This document shows, piece after piece, positions 1-8,313 of a DNA stretch of 15,979 nt (position 1 is its first letter; each line of letters opens with the position of its first letter). A program made the translations under genes and the position numbers. The notes under the pieces were generated by a model. That model was not told the origin of the DNA. It searched no databases and saw nothing but the letters and a program-made list of their open reading frames with translations. The stretch covers positions 1-15,979 of the forward strand of contig LSSK01000362.1 of the NCBI GenBank assembly GCA_001969505.1, written 5' to 3'. Source of the DNA: Zancudomyces culisetae. Lineage: Eukaryota > Kickxellomycota > Harpellomycetes > Harpellales > Legeriomycetaceae.

Positions 1-170
1 CAGAGTTAGAGTAAGAGTACTGATTAACCAACAAACATAGAACTGTTATTAGATCTTTTTATAATAAAAAAAACAAGTTTTTTTTTTCAAAATCAAGGTT
101 TAAAGCTTCTCAAGCGTAAAAAAATGAACAAAGAATTCGCTGGATGTAAATGTAAACACGGCTATCGGGA

Positions 171-1253
171 TCACATATTACTAGAAGAGATAGATATCGA
201 TGCTGTCCACGTTTGTTGCGGCTCAAGGTGAACTGGAGTTATCACAGTTCCTGATTCGACACAAACCATTTGCTTGTACTATTTTATCACATAATTTCCA
301 ATTATGAATAATTGTTATCTACATCTAAACCACACCAAGCCATGATCACGCCACTTTTTCTAGTGGTACAATAGCATTTCGTGCAAACTTACCTCCTCAT
401 CGCCCAAGTCAGCCATTCCCTTTGCTAGCTCACTCCATGGATTCCACACAACTATAATGGATAAATTTGTATTTACTCTTCAATGTAACAAAGTTCTATA
501 CAGCATTTCTATTTTCTCCCATACGGGCAAAAAAGCTGAGAAAGGGGCGTAAATGTACATACCTGTATCTTTAAAGTTGTTGCTTTTGATCTCAATCTTG
601 CGGCCGTTTCCTACTTCTACCTTGACGATCTCTGGTGTATTTTTGTAGGATCTGTCGATTCTTTCGCTGATTGTGAGTATTTTTCCAGTTTCAACGGAAT
701 CGCTGCTCTTTGCCACCATATCATTATACTTGAGCCCCTCGAGTCCGTGTACCTTCGTTTGGTCTATATCTGCACGGAAATATGTATGCAAAAGTGTGGT
801 GTATTCTAATGGAACGTCATCCAAATTTGTACACTCGAGTGTTAGTTCCAAGCTATTTTTTGTTAGTTCAATTGTGTAGTATAGCTTGAACTTGTATCCC
901 CATGGTGTGCTTAACGTATTGGCATTGTGTTTGAGCAAAAACTTTACTCTTATTCCACTTTGACACACTTTGTACCCCAAGAACTCCCAGACGGTGGTGC
1001 GAGCGAATCCGTGTTGTGGTAATGCGCCGGGTCCAAACTGTGGGAAAACAACTGGTATTCCTCCCCTGATCGCCTTTGTTCCATCCAATACGGCCTTCTT
1101 GCTCAAAAATAGCTGCTCTTCTCCTTTACAAATCCAGGATATTATGGTTGCGCCGTATGTGTGAATTGTTACTGATGAACCCTCATTATTGGTCATGGAA
1201 ACTTTTACTACATTTCCATCCTTGTCAGTGATTGTATTTACGAGGTCTTTCAT
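171..1253 (-). CDS. Glucose-6-phosphate 1-epimerase (hexose-6-phosphate mutarotase, YMR099C family)
   Basis: This enzyme interconverts the alpha and beta anomers of glucose-6-phosphate in the cytosol. I read three exons: 1253-563, 451-393 and 278-171, which join in frame to 285 aa, close to the yeast protein (about 297 aa). Introns are 562-452 (GTATGT...TAG) and 392-279 (GTAAGT...TAG). Visible family motifs are IRGGIP (62-67), QHGFAR (80-85), LLHTYFR (154-160) with the likely catalytic His156, VVWNPW (231-236) spanning the first splice junction, and MVCVESG (254-260) with the likely catalytic Glu258. Without splicing the open frame would stop at 480 and lose the VVWNPW and VCVE segments, so the intron model is well supported. 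The start ATG is the first one in the frame. The gene diverges from SNU23. The family is clear; substrate specificity is inferred from it. Confidence 0.93.
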
Positions 1254-1661
1254 TTTTATCTCCCTTTAGTGTTTGTATTCTGAAGTGAATTATATTTCAA
1301 TGATAATGGAATGAATGGGATAAGCAATCCAAGTTTTGTATGTTTTGGTTATTATTGCAACTTTGAGTAGTACGCTTGAAAAGCTTATTTATGGTTATTG
1401 GAATTTTTTCAATTGTGTTTCTTGTTACTAATATACTCACCCGCTATTAACTCATTTAATTTAACCAATTCGCAAATCAGAATCGTTAATTTTGACCAGC
1501 GCAAAAAGCTTGGTGGAAATCCAATCCAAACAGTTTGCCCTAGAAAACCATTAAAAAAAATTGTCAAATTATTGTGTTTTTTGGGTTTAACAAATATATT
1601 AAAAAAGTACTTACACTTGACAAATAACGATCAATCCTTTGTCGAGATTCAGAATTCAGAT
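1254..1661. promoter_or_regulatory. Divergent intergenic region between the epimerase and SNU23
   Basis: These 408 bp separate two divergently transcribed genes and must hold both promoters. The sequence is AT-rich with T tracts. The SNU23 reading frame happens to stay open upstream to about 1398, but that part has no resemblance to the family and is read here as leader or spacer. I see no clear TATA box or conserved element. Confidence 0.5.
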
Positions 1662-2415
1662 ATGAATAGTAAGAGCACCGCAACCGATACAGCACATAGA
1701 AGGACCTGGGATAAAGAAGAGTTTGAAAAAAAGGCTAGAGAACGAGCAAAAAAACTCAAAGAGGTCGGTCCAGATGGAAAGCCAAAAGGGGACAATGCAA
1801 AGAAGCAGGAAAAGGCTGCGCCGCTGGCACCTCTACAGTCCAGATCAGGCAAAGTGAATCTTACGGGGATGCTTGGGAAAACTCAGCTTGTTTACACGTC
1901 AAGCGGGTCTTCCCAACAGCCAGGATTCTACTGCAAAGTTTGTGATTGCACAATCAAGGACAGCATTGGCTACTTGGATCATATTAATGGTAAGAAGCAT
2001 CATCAAAACATGAACATGTCATTGAAAATAAAGAGGGATACTTTGGATGACGTGAAGGAGAAACTTGCAAAACTAAAGAGCAAGATTGAAGACAGCAGCA
2101 CGAAGGGTGAATATGACTTTGAGGAACGTGTTAGCGAATTGAAGAGAAAAAGAGTAGATCACAACCTGAAAAAGCGCGAAAAACAAAAAGAGAAAAAGTT
2201 GAAAGAACGTGAGGAGCTCGAGGAATATCAGAATCCTGAATTTGCAAGTCTAATGGGGTAAGATATCCTGATCTGGTTGTTTTGTTTTTGTTTTTTTGTC
2301 ATCTAGGCCGATTTTATCTAGTTATGATCTGGAAAAAAAAACGGTACTTATACCCAATATTTTGCGTGTACAAAAAAATAGGTTCAACTCTTTTGGGTCT
2401 ACAAAAAAGGATTAG
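1662..2415 (+). CDS. SNU23: Snu23/ZMAT2, U4/U6.U5 tri-snRNP zinc-finger protein
   Basis: This is a component of the spliceosomal tri-snRNP and B complex, acting in the nucleus near the 5' splice site and U6. Exons are 1662-2257 and 2382-2415 (intron GTAAGA...TAG, 124 nt), giving 209 aa; human ZMAT2 has 199. The N-terminal RRTWDKEEFEKKA (13-25) matches the family start. A matrin-type C2H2 finger sits at about 89-115 (C91, C94, H107, H113) within YCKVCDCTIKDSIGYLDHINGKKH. It is followed by the conserved TLDDVKEKL and YDFEERV segments and a Lys/Glu-rich helix. The 34-nt second exon supplies the family's C-terminal FNSFGSTKK tail, which strongly supports the splice. The start chosen is the ATG just before the conserved region; the frame is open further upstream but that extension looks non-coding. 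The gene is convergent with HADH. Confidence 0.9.
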
Positions 2416-2888
2416 AGGTACTGTGCTACCATTTGGTCGTCTAGTTTAAACTGAAAGGAGAAACCAAGAGTGCGAAGCTTGATAAATTTTACAGGTCTAT
2501 GAATATAATTTTTTGCATATACGCTGTATATCTGCCTAGAAGACCACTTGCGGGGATCTGTAGCGACATTTTTTGTATTTTTTATAATATTAGTTAGAGT
2601 TTTTTATCGCGATACATCACCATCCATCTGATTCACAAGCTGCACCCAGTTTCACACTTCAGCACCCACCCAGTCAGCTCGTATTCAGAGCCTGTACTGA
2701 AACTATATGAACTTATCTGTATTAAATAGACCGTTCTTTATTAATTGTTCAGGCTATTTTTTACTATTCAGCTAATACAATTTCCCACATGTAGTAATAC
2801 GCTATCAGCAGTATAAAAGTTTATATTTATTTGTAAAAAGGGTTCTTGAGGCGATATCATTAAAATAAAAGTAGAATAGCCATCCACT
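2416..2888. other. Convergent intergenic region, no gene recognised
   Basis: These 473 bp lie between the stop codons of SNU23 and HADH. They hold AT-rich 3' flanking sequence and one CA-rich patch around 2615-2690. An AATAAA on the minus strand (2831-2826) is a plausible poly(A) signal for HADH. I see no RNA gene or convincing coding frame. Confidence 0.5.
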
Positions 2889-3881
2889 TCACTTCCTATG
2901 CTCGTAAAATCCTTTGCCGCTTTTAATTCCAAGGTTTCCTGCTTCAACAAGCTTCTTCAAAACTGAAGGAGGCTTTACCAACTCCATCTTTTGTATTTCG
3001 CTATCTTCGTACCAACCCTTTGCTACAAAATAAGTGGTATCCAAGCCAACATAATCCAAAAGTTCAAAGGGACCCATAGGGTATCCAGCACCGTACTTCA
3101 TTGCGATATCAATGTCTTTGGCAGAGGCATCACCACGTTCCAGCATTTTGACGGCTTCAAGCATGTATGGTACGAGTAGTCGGTTGACTATAAACCCAGG
3201 CATGTCTTTACAAACCACACAAACTTTCCCTACAGATACACCGTAGTTAAAAAGAGTATCAAACACCTCTTGCTTGGTGGTGTCGGTCTTTATGACCTCT
3301 AGAAGCTTCATTTGTGGTACAGGGTTAAAAAAATGCAGACCCCCTATCCGTTCTTTTCTTTTTTCGGAGACATCTCTGAATATATCTTTAATTTTCAATG
3401 AGCTGGTATTGCTAACAAAAAGAGTTTGAGGGGATGCCATCGGATCTAAAGACTTGAAGAGGTTTTGTTTGATTTCTATGTTTTCTACCACTGCCTCAAT
3501 AACCATATCAGATGATGCCACAGCATGTTCGCTTTCCGTAGTAAAGTTTATTCTTGATAACACCTCGTCAATATAATTTGTTTGCATACGCTCATCAGTT
3601 GTTTTTTTTCTTGCAATACGCTTCAGAGAACTTAGGATGTATTGTTGAGACCTATCTAGGGCCCCCTTGTTCAAATCTACCAAGTTTACGTGATACTCGT
3701 TTGCTGCTGACACCTGGGCTATTCCCGAACCCATCATTCCCGAGCCAAAGATAGTGATGTTTTTAAATGGCACCTTAGTGCGTGCTACATCACTACCGCT
3801 TACTGTCGAGTATTTTGATCTTGTGATAGCTTTTGGTGTTATGATACAATTAAACCGTGCAAATGCCTGTCTTCTTAACAT
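2889..3881 (-). CDS. HADH: 3-hydroxyacyl-CoA dehydrogenase, short chain, mitochondrial
   Basis: This enzyme performs the NAD-dependent oxidation of L-3-hydroxyacyl-CoA to 3-ketoacyl-CoA, the third step of beta-oxidation. It is a single exon of 330 aa; the human enzyme is 314. Residues 1 to about 35 are rich in Arg, Ala and Ser with no acidic residue until Asp31, which fits a mitochondrial presequence; the C-terminus (EHRK) is not a PTS1 signal. The Rossmann NAD motif GSGMMGSGIAQ is at 46-56. SNTSSLKI (157-164) contains the family's active-site Ser. GGLHFFNPVPQMKLLEVI (180-197) holds the catalytic His183-Glu195 pair with the usual spacing of 12. PGFIVNRLL (228-236) holds the conserved Asn, and the C-terminal domain carries YGAGYPMGPFELLDYVGLD. 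The gene is intronless while most neighbours are split. The enzyme class is secure; the compartment is inferred from the N-terminus. Confidence 0.94.
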   Translation of the reverse strand: MLRRQAFARFNCIITPKAITRSKYSTVSGSDVARTKVPFKNITIFGSGMMGSGIAQVSAANEYHVNLVDLNKGALDRSQQYILSSLKRIARKKTTDERMQTNYIDEVLSRINFTTESEHAVASSDMVIEAVVENIEIKQNLFKSLDPMASPQTLFVSNTSSLKIKDIFRDVSEKRKERIGGLHFFNPVPQMKLLEVIKTDTTKQEVFDTLFNYGVSVGKVCVVCKDMPGFIVNRLLVPYMLEAVKMLERGDASAKDIDIAMKYGAGYPMGPFELLDYVGLDTTYFVAKGWYEDSEIQKMELVKPPSVLKKLVEAGNLGIKSGKGFYEHRK

Positions 3882-4095
3882 ATTTTTGTAATAGCTTTAG
3901 TGATTGTTTTGAAGGCTTTTTCCTGGTGTTTACAACTAATGTCTCAACAATTAACCAAAAAGAAAATTGATCTATGTGTTTTGAGCCTAAAAAGCCCCTT
4001 ATATCCAAGAAGCAGCTTTAAATAACCCAACATCTTCTTTCAGAATCATTTTGATCTGTTTTTTTTTTCATGTTTAAATTGCCAGCTGATTTTGA

Positions 4096-4281
4096 AACAA
4101 TTATTCTGCTGATGTTTCAACGTATCCAGGGTTAGAATACATTGAAAAAAAAATCATCAAAAGGCCAGACTTATTGGCGCATGTTAAGAGTGTTAATCCT
4201 AAACATTGTTGGTGTTTTATAGAAATGAGAAAGGTGTTGGCAGTTGATAGCAAAAGTTACAACACTGTGGATGTATGTTGA
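4096..4281 (+). other. Possible coding exon, unidentified
   Basis: The plus-strand frame is open for 61 codons after a TGA at 4093-4095 and reads like protein, with varied third positions and a charged and hydrophobic mix (for example EKKIIKRPDLLAHVKSVNP, then CWCFIEMRKVLAVDSKSYN). A GTATGT donor-like site lies at 4273, just before the frame closes, and an AG acceptor candidate lies near 4129. No start codon, partner exon or family was recognised. It may be an exon, a remnant or chance. Confidence 0.25.
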
Positions 4282-4443
4282 ATCCTCCTTTATGGCTTTA
4301 CAAAACTTAAAAACATTGACGTACTATAATCTGTTCAATGTATATAAAGCCCGTTTTATATGCTTTTTATGAACTAAAAGACACAGGTATTTGAAAGATG
4401 GCCCCTCTCATTAAGCCATGTATGTTACATAGCGCTCACTAAT

Positions 4444-4719
4444 CTAGACGATACTGGTGTTCCCAGTTTTTTCAAAAAAGTAACACTCCAACTCTTTTTT
4501 ATTTGGAAATTTCCTGCCAGGGTAAAACCAATCCCAATTGATCTTGTGAGTGTCAGGGTGGTCTATTCTCCAATATTTTATCATTCCTGTTTCTACCAAA
4601 AAAAGTATTAATTTCCTGTTATTTTGAGTTTGAAATCCAGAGCTGGGAGTGGTTTGGGAAGTATTAAAGGGTGAATGGGGGATGTAACGTGTGATGCGTC
4701 TTTCAGTACAACGTTTTCT
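4444..4719 (-). other. Probable terminal exon of an unidentified minus-strand gene
   Basis: The frame is open from 4719 to a TAG at 4446-4444 (91 codons). The last 46 codons, from an ATG at 4584, have a strongly protein-like composition, rich in Trp, Tyr, Phe, His and Pro: KYWRIDHPDTHKINWDWF, YPGRKFPNKKELECYFF. Upstream, TPSSGFQTQNNRKLILFLV is in the same frame. Codon third positions are mixed (GAC, CAC, CCT, AAG, ATC), unlike the AT-rich spacer around it. I do not recognise the family. It could be the last exon of a spliced gene whose upstream exons lie between 4740 and 5240, or a small single-exon gene. A TAG-ending acceptor lies inside the frame at 4595-4593, but its phase does not match any upstream exon I could define. 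Confidence 0.4.
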
Positions 4720-5247
4720 TTATTGGGTGGGCCTATTCCGTGGCTTGTTCAAAAATTTTATATCCAGTTCATACTTTTACCTTTTTGCTTTTATGGGCGT
4801 GGTTATGCAAGTTTGTATTCCAAAATTTATTGCCTAAAAAGGAAAAATATACACGCAAATACCAATTAATCGGTTGAAAAGAGCAGTATATTTCTGCCCA
4901 ATTTGAGACTTTGCTATTGTTTTCGTTAAAAAATGATGGCGACCAATGAATTGTGAAATACATGGCCATCACATCATCCATACCGTTCAAAAGACGTGGT
5001 AGAGGGAAAAAAGTTCGTACAACTACAAACAAATGAACAAGCATCAAATGACATGCAGGGAAATTTCAAATGAAGTTCACGTGAATTGAGTCTAAAATTT
5101 TCGAGCGAAATCAAGTGAAAATTTTTTTGAGTATTTATACCAAAACACAAATTCTTTAGATAATGTATAACTTTATGCACATAAAAACTTATACTTTTAC
5201 CACGCATGTAAGACAAAGAGAAATCTCGATTATCAAACACACTATAT

Positions 5248-5255
5248 CTATAAAA
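5248..5255 (+). promoter_or_regulatory. Possible TATA-like element upstream of the phosphotransferase gene
   Basis: CTATAAAA lies 17 bases before the start codon at 5273. If used as a TATA box, the leader would be extremely short, so it may only be an AT-rich leader sequence. Confidence 0.25.
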
Positions 5256-5272
5256 AAGTTTCGGATCTTAAA

Positions 5273-6718
5273 ATGTATCAGATAGGTCATATAAAGGAGG
5301 AAAATCTAGAAAATTTGAAAAAGTACCAATATAGGGGTGTGGACAAGAGTATCTTGTCCAATTATGTGTTGGGTGAATATTGGAATTTTGTGGTAAAATT
5401 CGTACCACTATGGGTAGCGTAAGTACGTCTATTTTTCTATTAAAAGAACACGTTTTATTATATGTTTGGTTCTACTTTTATAGGCCCAATATGGTGACAT
5501 TGTTTGGTTTTGGATTGATCGCATTTGGATTCGTACTAAACATGGTATATGCACCAAATCTAATTGAAGAGATGCCCAGTTGGGTTTACATAGTGTAAGT
5601 GTTTTTAACTATCAAAGTTTTCTACTTTTTTACTCGCGTTTTTTACTTTTTTTTTTGCTGTTTCTGTTATCTCTTACTATTAATATTTTGTAAATAATAT
5701 GATATAATATGATATAATATGATATGATATAATATAGCCAAGGAGTATGTATATGGGGGTATTCGACACTAGATGCTATCGATGGCAAACAGGCGAGACG
5801 AACAGGTCAGTCTGGACCACTCGGTGAACTATTTGATCATGGCTGTGATTCGATAACTACAACGGTATGTTTTGCTATTATCCCAAACATTGATCCAATA
5901 CTCATCTTTGCTATTTATTTATTTATTTTTAATAGTTGGTGATGCTGATGTTTGCAACGTCTTTGCAATGGGGAAGGGGACCAAGAACGCTCATATGCTT
6001 GATGTTTGGATACGCCAACTTTTATGTGGCCACTCTAGAAGAATTCTACACAGGGGAACTGTACATGGCCTATTTTACTGGGGCAGTGGAGGGGTTGGCA
6101 ATAAATTCACTAACGGCCTTACTCATTGGTGTATTTGGGACTAAGATAGCCACAACACCAGTATTTTCCATTATTTTTGGATCAGGTGTGGCGGCTGCTA
6201 CATCAAGCAACACTTCAGCCAATTTACTTTCGATCTTGACAAACTTGAAAAACATCAGTTTTTCAGATTTCGCATTCGCGTTTATGTCAGTCGGAATCAT
6301 ACCTACTCTTTTTGCGTGTTACAAACACATATATGTAAAAAATAATAGAAATGTCAACATAATGGTGGATGCAGTAGTAGATACGGTTCCAATACTGTTA
6401 ATCGTAGCATCCATGGCATTAAATTTGGGACATGAAACAAGTATAATGAGGTATTTATGTTATGGGTTGAGTCTGTCATATGTTGTGGGCCAGGTGATTT
6501 TGGGACACATCACCAAAAACAAGAAAGCAATTAGTCCAGTAGCATTAGCTCATATTCCTCACGTGTTGCTAATACTATCAAACAGCATGACATCTGATCT
6601 TATTGCTTTTGGTTTGCTTTTGTTTCTGTATTCCTCCCTTGTCCGAAATGTAATTCGACAGATTACCGAGTATTTAGACATTTATTGCTTGTCGATCAAA
6701 CATCCCAAGACCTTTTAA
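5273..6718 (+). CDS. Ethanolamine/choline phosphotransferase (CDP-alcohol phosphatidyltransferase family)
   Basis: This enzyme transfers phosphoethanolamine or phosphocholine from the CDP-alcohol to diacylglycerol, the last step of the Kennedy pathway, in the ER or Golgi membrane. Exons are 5273-5418, 5484-5594, 5738-5864 and 5936-6718, giving 388 aa; yeast Ept1 and Cpt1 are 391 and 393. Introns are 65, 143 and 71 nt, with GTAAGT, GTAAGT and GTATGT donors and TAG acceptors. The N-terminal [16 protein letters not shown] and [13 protein letters not shown] match the family. The catalytic motif DG-x2-AR-x8-G-x3-D-x3-D is intact: D101 G102, A105 R106, G115, D119, D123. It lies in exon 3, so splicing is needed to build it. 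The large last exon encodes repeated hydrophobic segments, consistent with the roughly ten membrane spans of the family. Ethanolamine versus choline preference cannot be decided from the sequence. Confidence 0.93.
5701..5735 (+). repeat. Short AT-rich tandem repeat in intron 2
   Basis: The decamer GATATAATAT occurs twice in perfect tandem and is followed by a third, slightly altered unit, running almost to the intron's 3' splice site at 5737. It is likely a microsatellite with no coding effect. Confidence 0.8.
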
Positions 6719-7095
6719 GTATGTTTTGAGCATCTTTTGAATCTTAGATTTAGAACATTAGAGTCATTTTTGGCTTAAGTATTTATTGCAAATAAATCTT
6801 TATGGTAGTATAAACAAACACGAATAAATAATTTACCGTAAAATTTAATAACCACAAGTACTGATATCCAGTGTTACAAAAGTATACTTGATAAAAATGA
6901 TGCTGTTGTCTCTCTCAAAATACCTCTCTACGCCTCATTGATTGTGGTGCTTTTTCATACCTTCACCAATAAAGTATCTTGCTTTCAATAACCAATGATC
7001 ATCAGCAAATTAGCAATCAAACTTCGCTCTGAACCATAAAAGATTCGATTCAAAAGTAAAAATGTGATCTAATAAGAACTAAAACAGGTAAAAAG
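6719..7095. other. Intergenic region, 3' flank of the phosphotransferase gene and tRNA
   Basis: AATAAA at 6791-6796 is a plausible poly(A) signal for the phosphotransferase gene, and another AATAAA follows about 30 bases later. Beyond that I see only AT-rich spacer and a 14-codon chance frame near 6897. Confidence 0.5.
7090..7094 (-). terminator. RNA polymerase III terminator of tRNA-Val
   Basis: A run of five T on the minus strand begins one base after the tRNA 3' end, as expected for Pol III termination. Confidence 0.8.
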
Positions 7096-7169
7096 TGATT
7101 TCTGCCGGACTCGAACCGGCGACCGTCTGTGTGTTAGACAGACGTGATAACCATCTACACCAAGAAATC
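7096..7169 (-). tRNA. tRNA-Val (anticodon AAC)
   Basis: The minus strand folds into a full cloverleaf of 74 nt. The acceptor stem GATTTCT pairs with AGAAATC with discriminator A. The D arm lies in GTGTAGATGGTTATCAC. The anticodon stem TCTGT/ACAGA encloses the loop CTAACAC, with anticodon AAC read by position. The T arm is GCCGG-TTCGAGT-CCGGC. Box A (GTGTAGATGG) and box B (GGTTCGAGTCC) are both present. There is no intron and no encoded CCA. Five T residues immediately follow the 3' end (7094-7090) as a Pol III terminator. It decodes GTT and, with inosine, other Val codons. Confidence 0.96.
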
Positions 7170-7256
7170 ACAAAAAGTTTTTTATTTTTGTAAAATATAT
7201 TATTAACTATTACTCATTTATTGCGTTTCTATTATTTATTTAGATTATATCTAAAG

Positions 7257-7718
7257 ATGCACGATATTCACCTACTTGAGAGCAAAAATTATAATATTGA
7301 ACAAGTACATTTTGATTGTAAAAATATACACTATTCAGACTTAGTTCAGTTGAGCAGTGTATCTATTGTCATGGTAAATTTGCATATTTCCTCGCGTATT
7401 TTCTCTACATAACCATCATAGATACTAACCAGTGCAACTTCTTAGTCATTAGCACGCGATATATCTTGAGTAATTTGTTAGATTTATTTAATAGGATTTT
7501 TTTTTCAAACATCTATAATGATATATATATTCTCTTTTTTGTATTTTATTGATGTTCCTAACTCTCCTATATCTGATTTGATTTTTAGCTTATTTTACTA
7601 TGGGTTTAATTTTCCAACTATTGGCTGGGTTATAGACTATCATAATAAATTTCATTGTGGTTGTAAAAAATTGTTGATAATGAGAGAGGAGAGGCGAAAA
7701 AAAATTGTTCAGGGCTGA
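7257..7718 (+). other. Possible unresolved spliced gene
   Basis: Several pieces on the plus strand look like exons. From the ATG at 7257 a frame runs about 39 codons (MHDIHLLESKNYNIEQVHFD and on) to a GTAAAT donor-like site near 7374. A branch-like TACTAAC lies near 7423. A strong acceptor (TTTTTAG, ending near 7588) follows a CTAAC and a pyrimidine stretch. After it, one frame encodes GFNFPTIGWVIDYHNKFHCG and a basic tail ending at 7718. The GIGW/TIGWxID-like string recalls the end of TM2 domains, but this is weak. I could not join the pieces in one consistent phase, so exon borders and product are unknown. Poly(A)-like AATAAA sequences follow near 7760. Confidence 0.3.
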
Positions 7719-7841
7719 AATCTGTTCCAAATAATTCCCGCCCTTCATAAAAAAACAAATAAATAAAATACAATTAGAAAATAAAAAAGTATTTTGATAC
7801 AAGAGCAAATCTGTAGAATCTCAGTTATAAATTCAGACGAA

Positions 7842-8161
7842 ATGTACCAATACATTAGAAGAAAGGCATTCGAATACCCATTTGCAGCCTGGGGCATAAT
7901 ATTTGGATTTACGGGACCCACGATGGTATTGGCGACTCCATATGTAAAGCACAGATTTGGAATCGAAAGAATTGAACCGGTACCAAGATCTTATCCTAGT
8001 AAGTGATTCATATACCTCCAAAGCTTAAAATGCATTTCTTTTTGAGTATTTACATTGATTCAAGGTTCAATCTTGCATTACTCAATTTTATCCGTAGTAA
8101 AATCTTTATTCACTTTTATATATATTCTAAATCTCAAATAGTGCCTGCTCGAAAGGAATAA
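7842..8161 (+). CDS. NADH:ubiquinone oxidoreductase 9.5 kDa subunit-like (NDUFA3/NUO9.5 family)
   Basis: This is a small accessory subunit of mitochondrial complex I in the inner membrane. Exons are 7842-7998 and 8142-8161 (143-nt intron, GTAAGT...ATAG), giving 58 aa. A hydrophobic segment covers about residues 14-33 (FAAWGIIFGFTGPTMVLATP). It is followed by the basic KHRFG and the motif EPVPRSYPMPARKE. This layout (one membrane span with an internal Gly-Pro, a short R/G loop, then P-x-x-YPxPxR) matches what I recall of the Neurospora 9.5 kDa subunit and the YNYPVPVR end of human NDUFA3. The protein is shorter than either, since it stops just after the YPxPxR motif. The last exon has only 20 nt. 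The start is the first ATG after stops. The assignment rests on a short motif and is moderate. Confidence 0.7.
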
Positions 8162-8313
8162 CTAATTACTCAACTCTACAGCAACACACATCAGATAATT
8201 ACTACGAAAGCACAATTTAAAACGGAAAGAGTTCTCGGTTTTCATATATTGACAATTTAAGGATAAAGTACCCGCTTTTTTCATCTATTTCCTTTCTAGC
8301 TACACCTTTTTTT

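Larger units (their letters stand above)
3882..5272. other. Gene-poor interval with unresolved exon-like stretches
   Basis: This 1.4-kb stretch separates HADH from the phosphotransferase gene. No gene could be named here. It includes a plus-strand open stretch at 4096-4281 and a strong minus-strand terminal-exon candidate at 4444-4719, listed separately. On the minus strand, open frames also run through 5240-4974 and 5047-4769; the latter ends in a Lys/His-rich segment beside a possible GTAAAA donor near 4780. I could not join these to the 4444-4719 stretch in a consistent phase. Confidence 0.4.

Noticed and set aside
1398-1661. N-terminal extension of the SNU23 frame by 88 codons
   Set aside because: The frame is open but the sequence has no family similarity, while the ATG at 1662 lies just before the conserved RRTWDKEEFE region and gives the normal length.
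4675-4869. Plus-strand 64-codon frame
   Set aside because: It is AT-rich and low in coding character, and partly antisense to better minus-strand candidates.
5872-6144. Plus-strand 90-codon frame at the phosphotransferase gene
   Set aside because: It is a shifted frame over intron 3 and exon 4; the spliced frame carries the family sequence.
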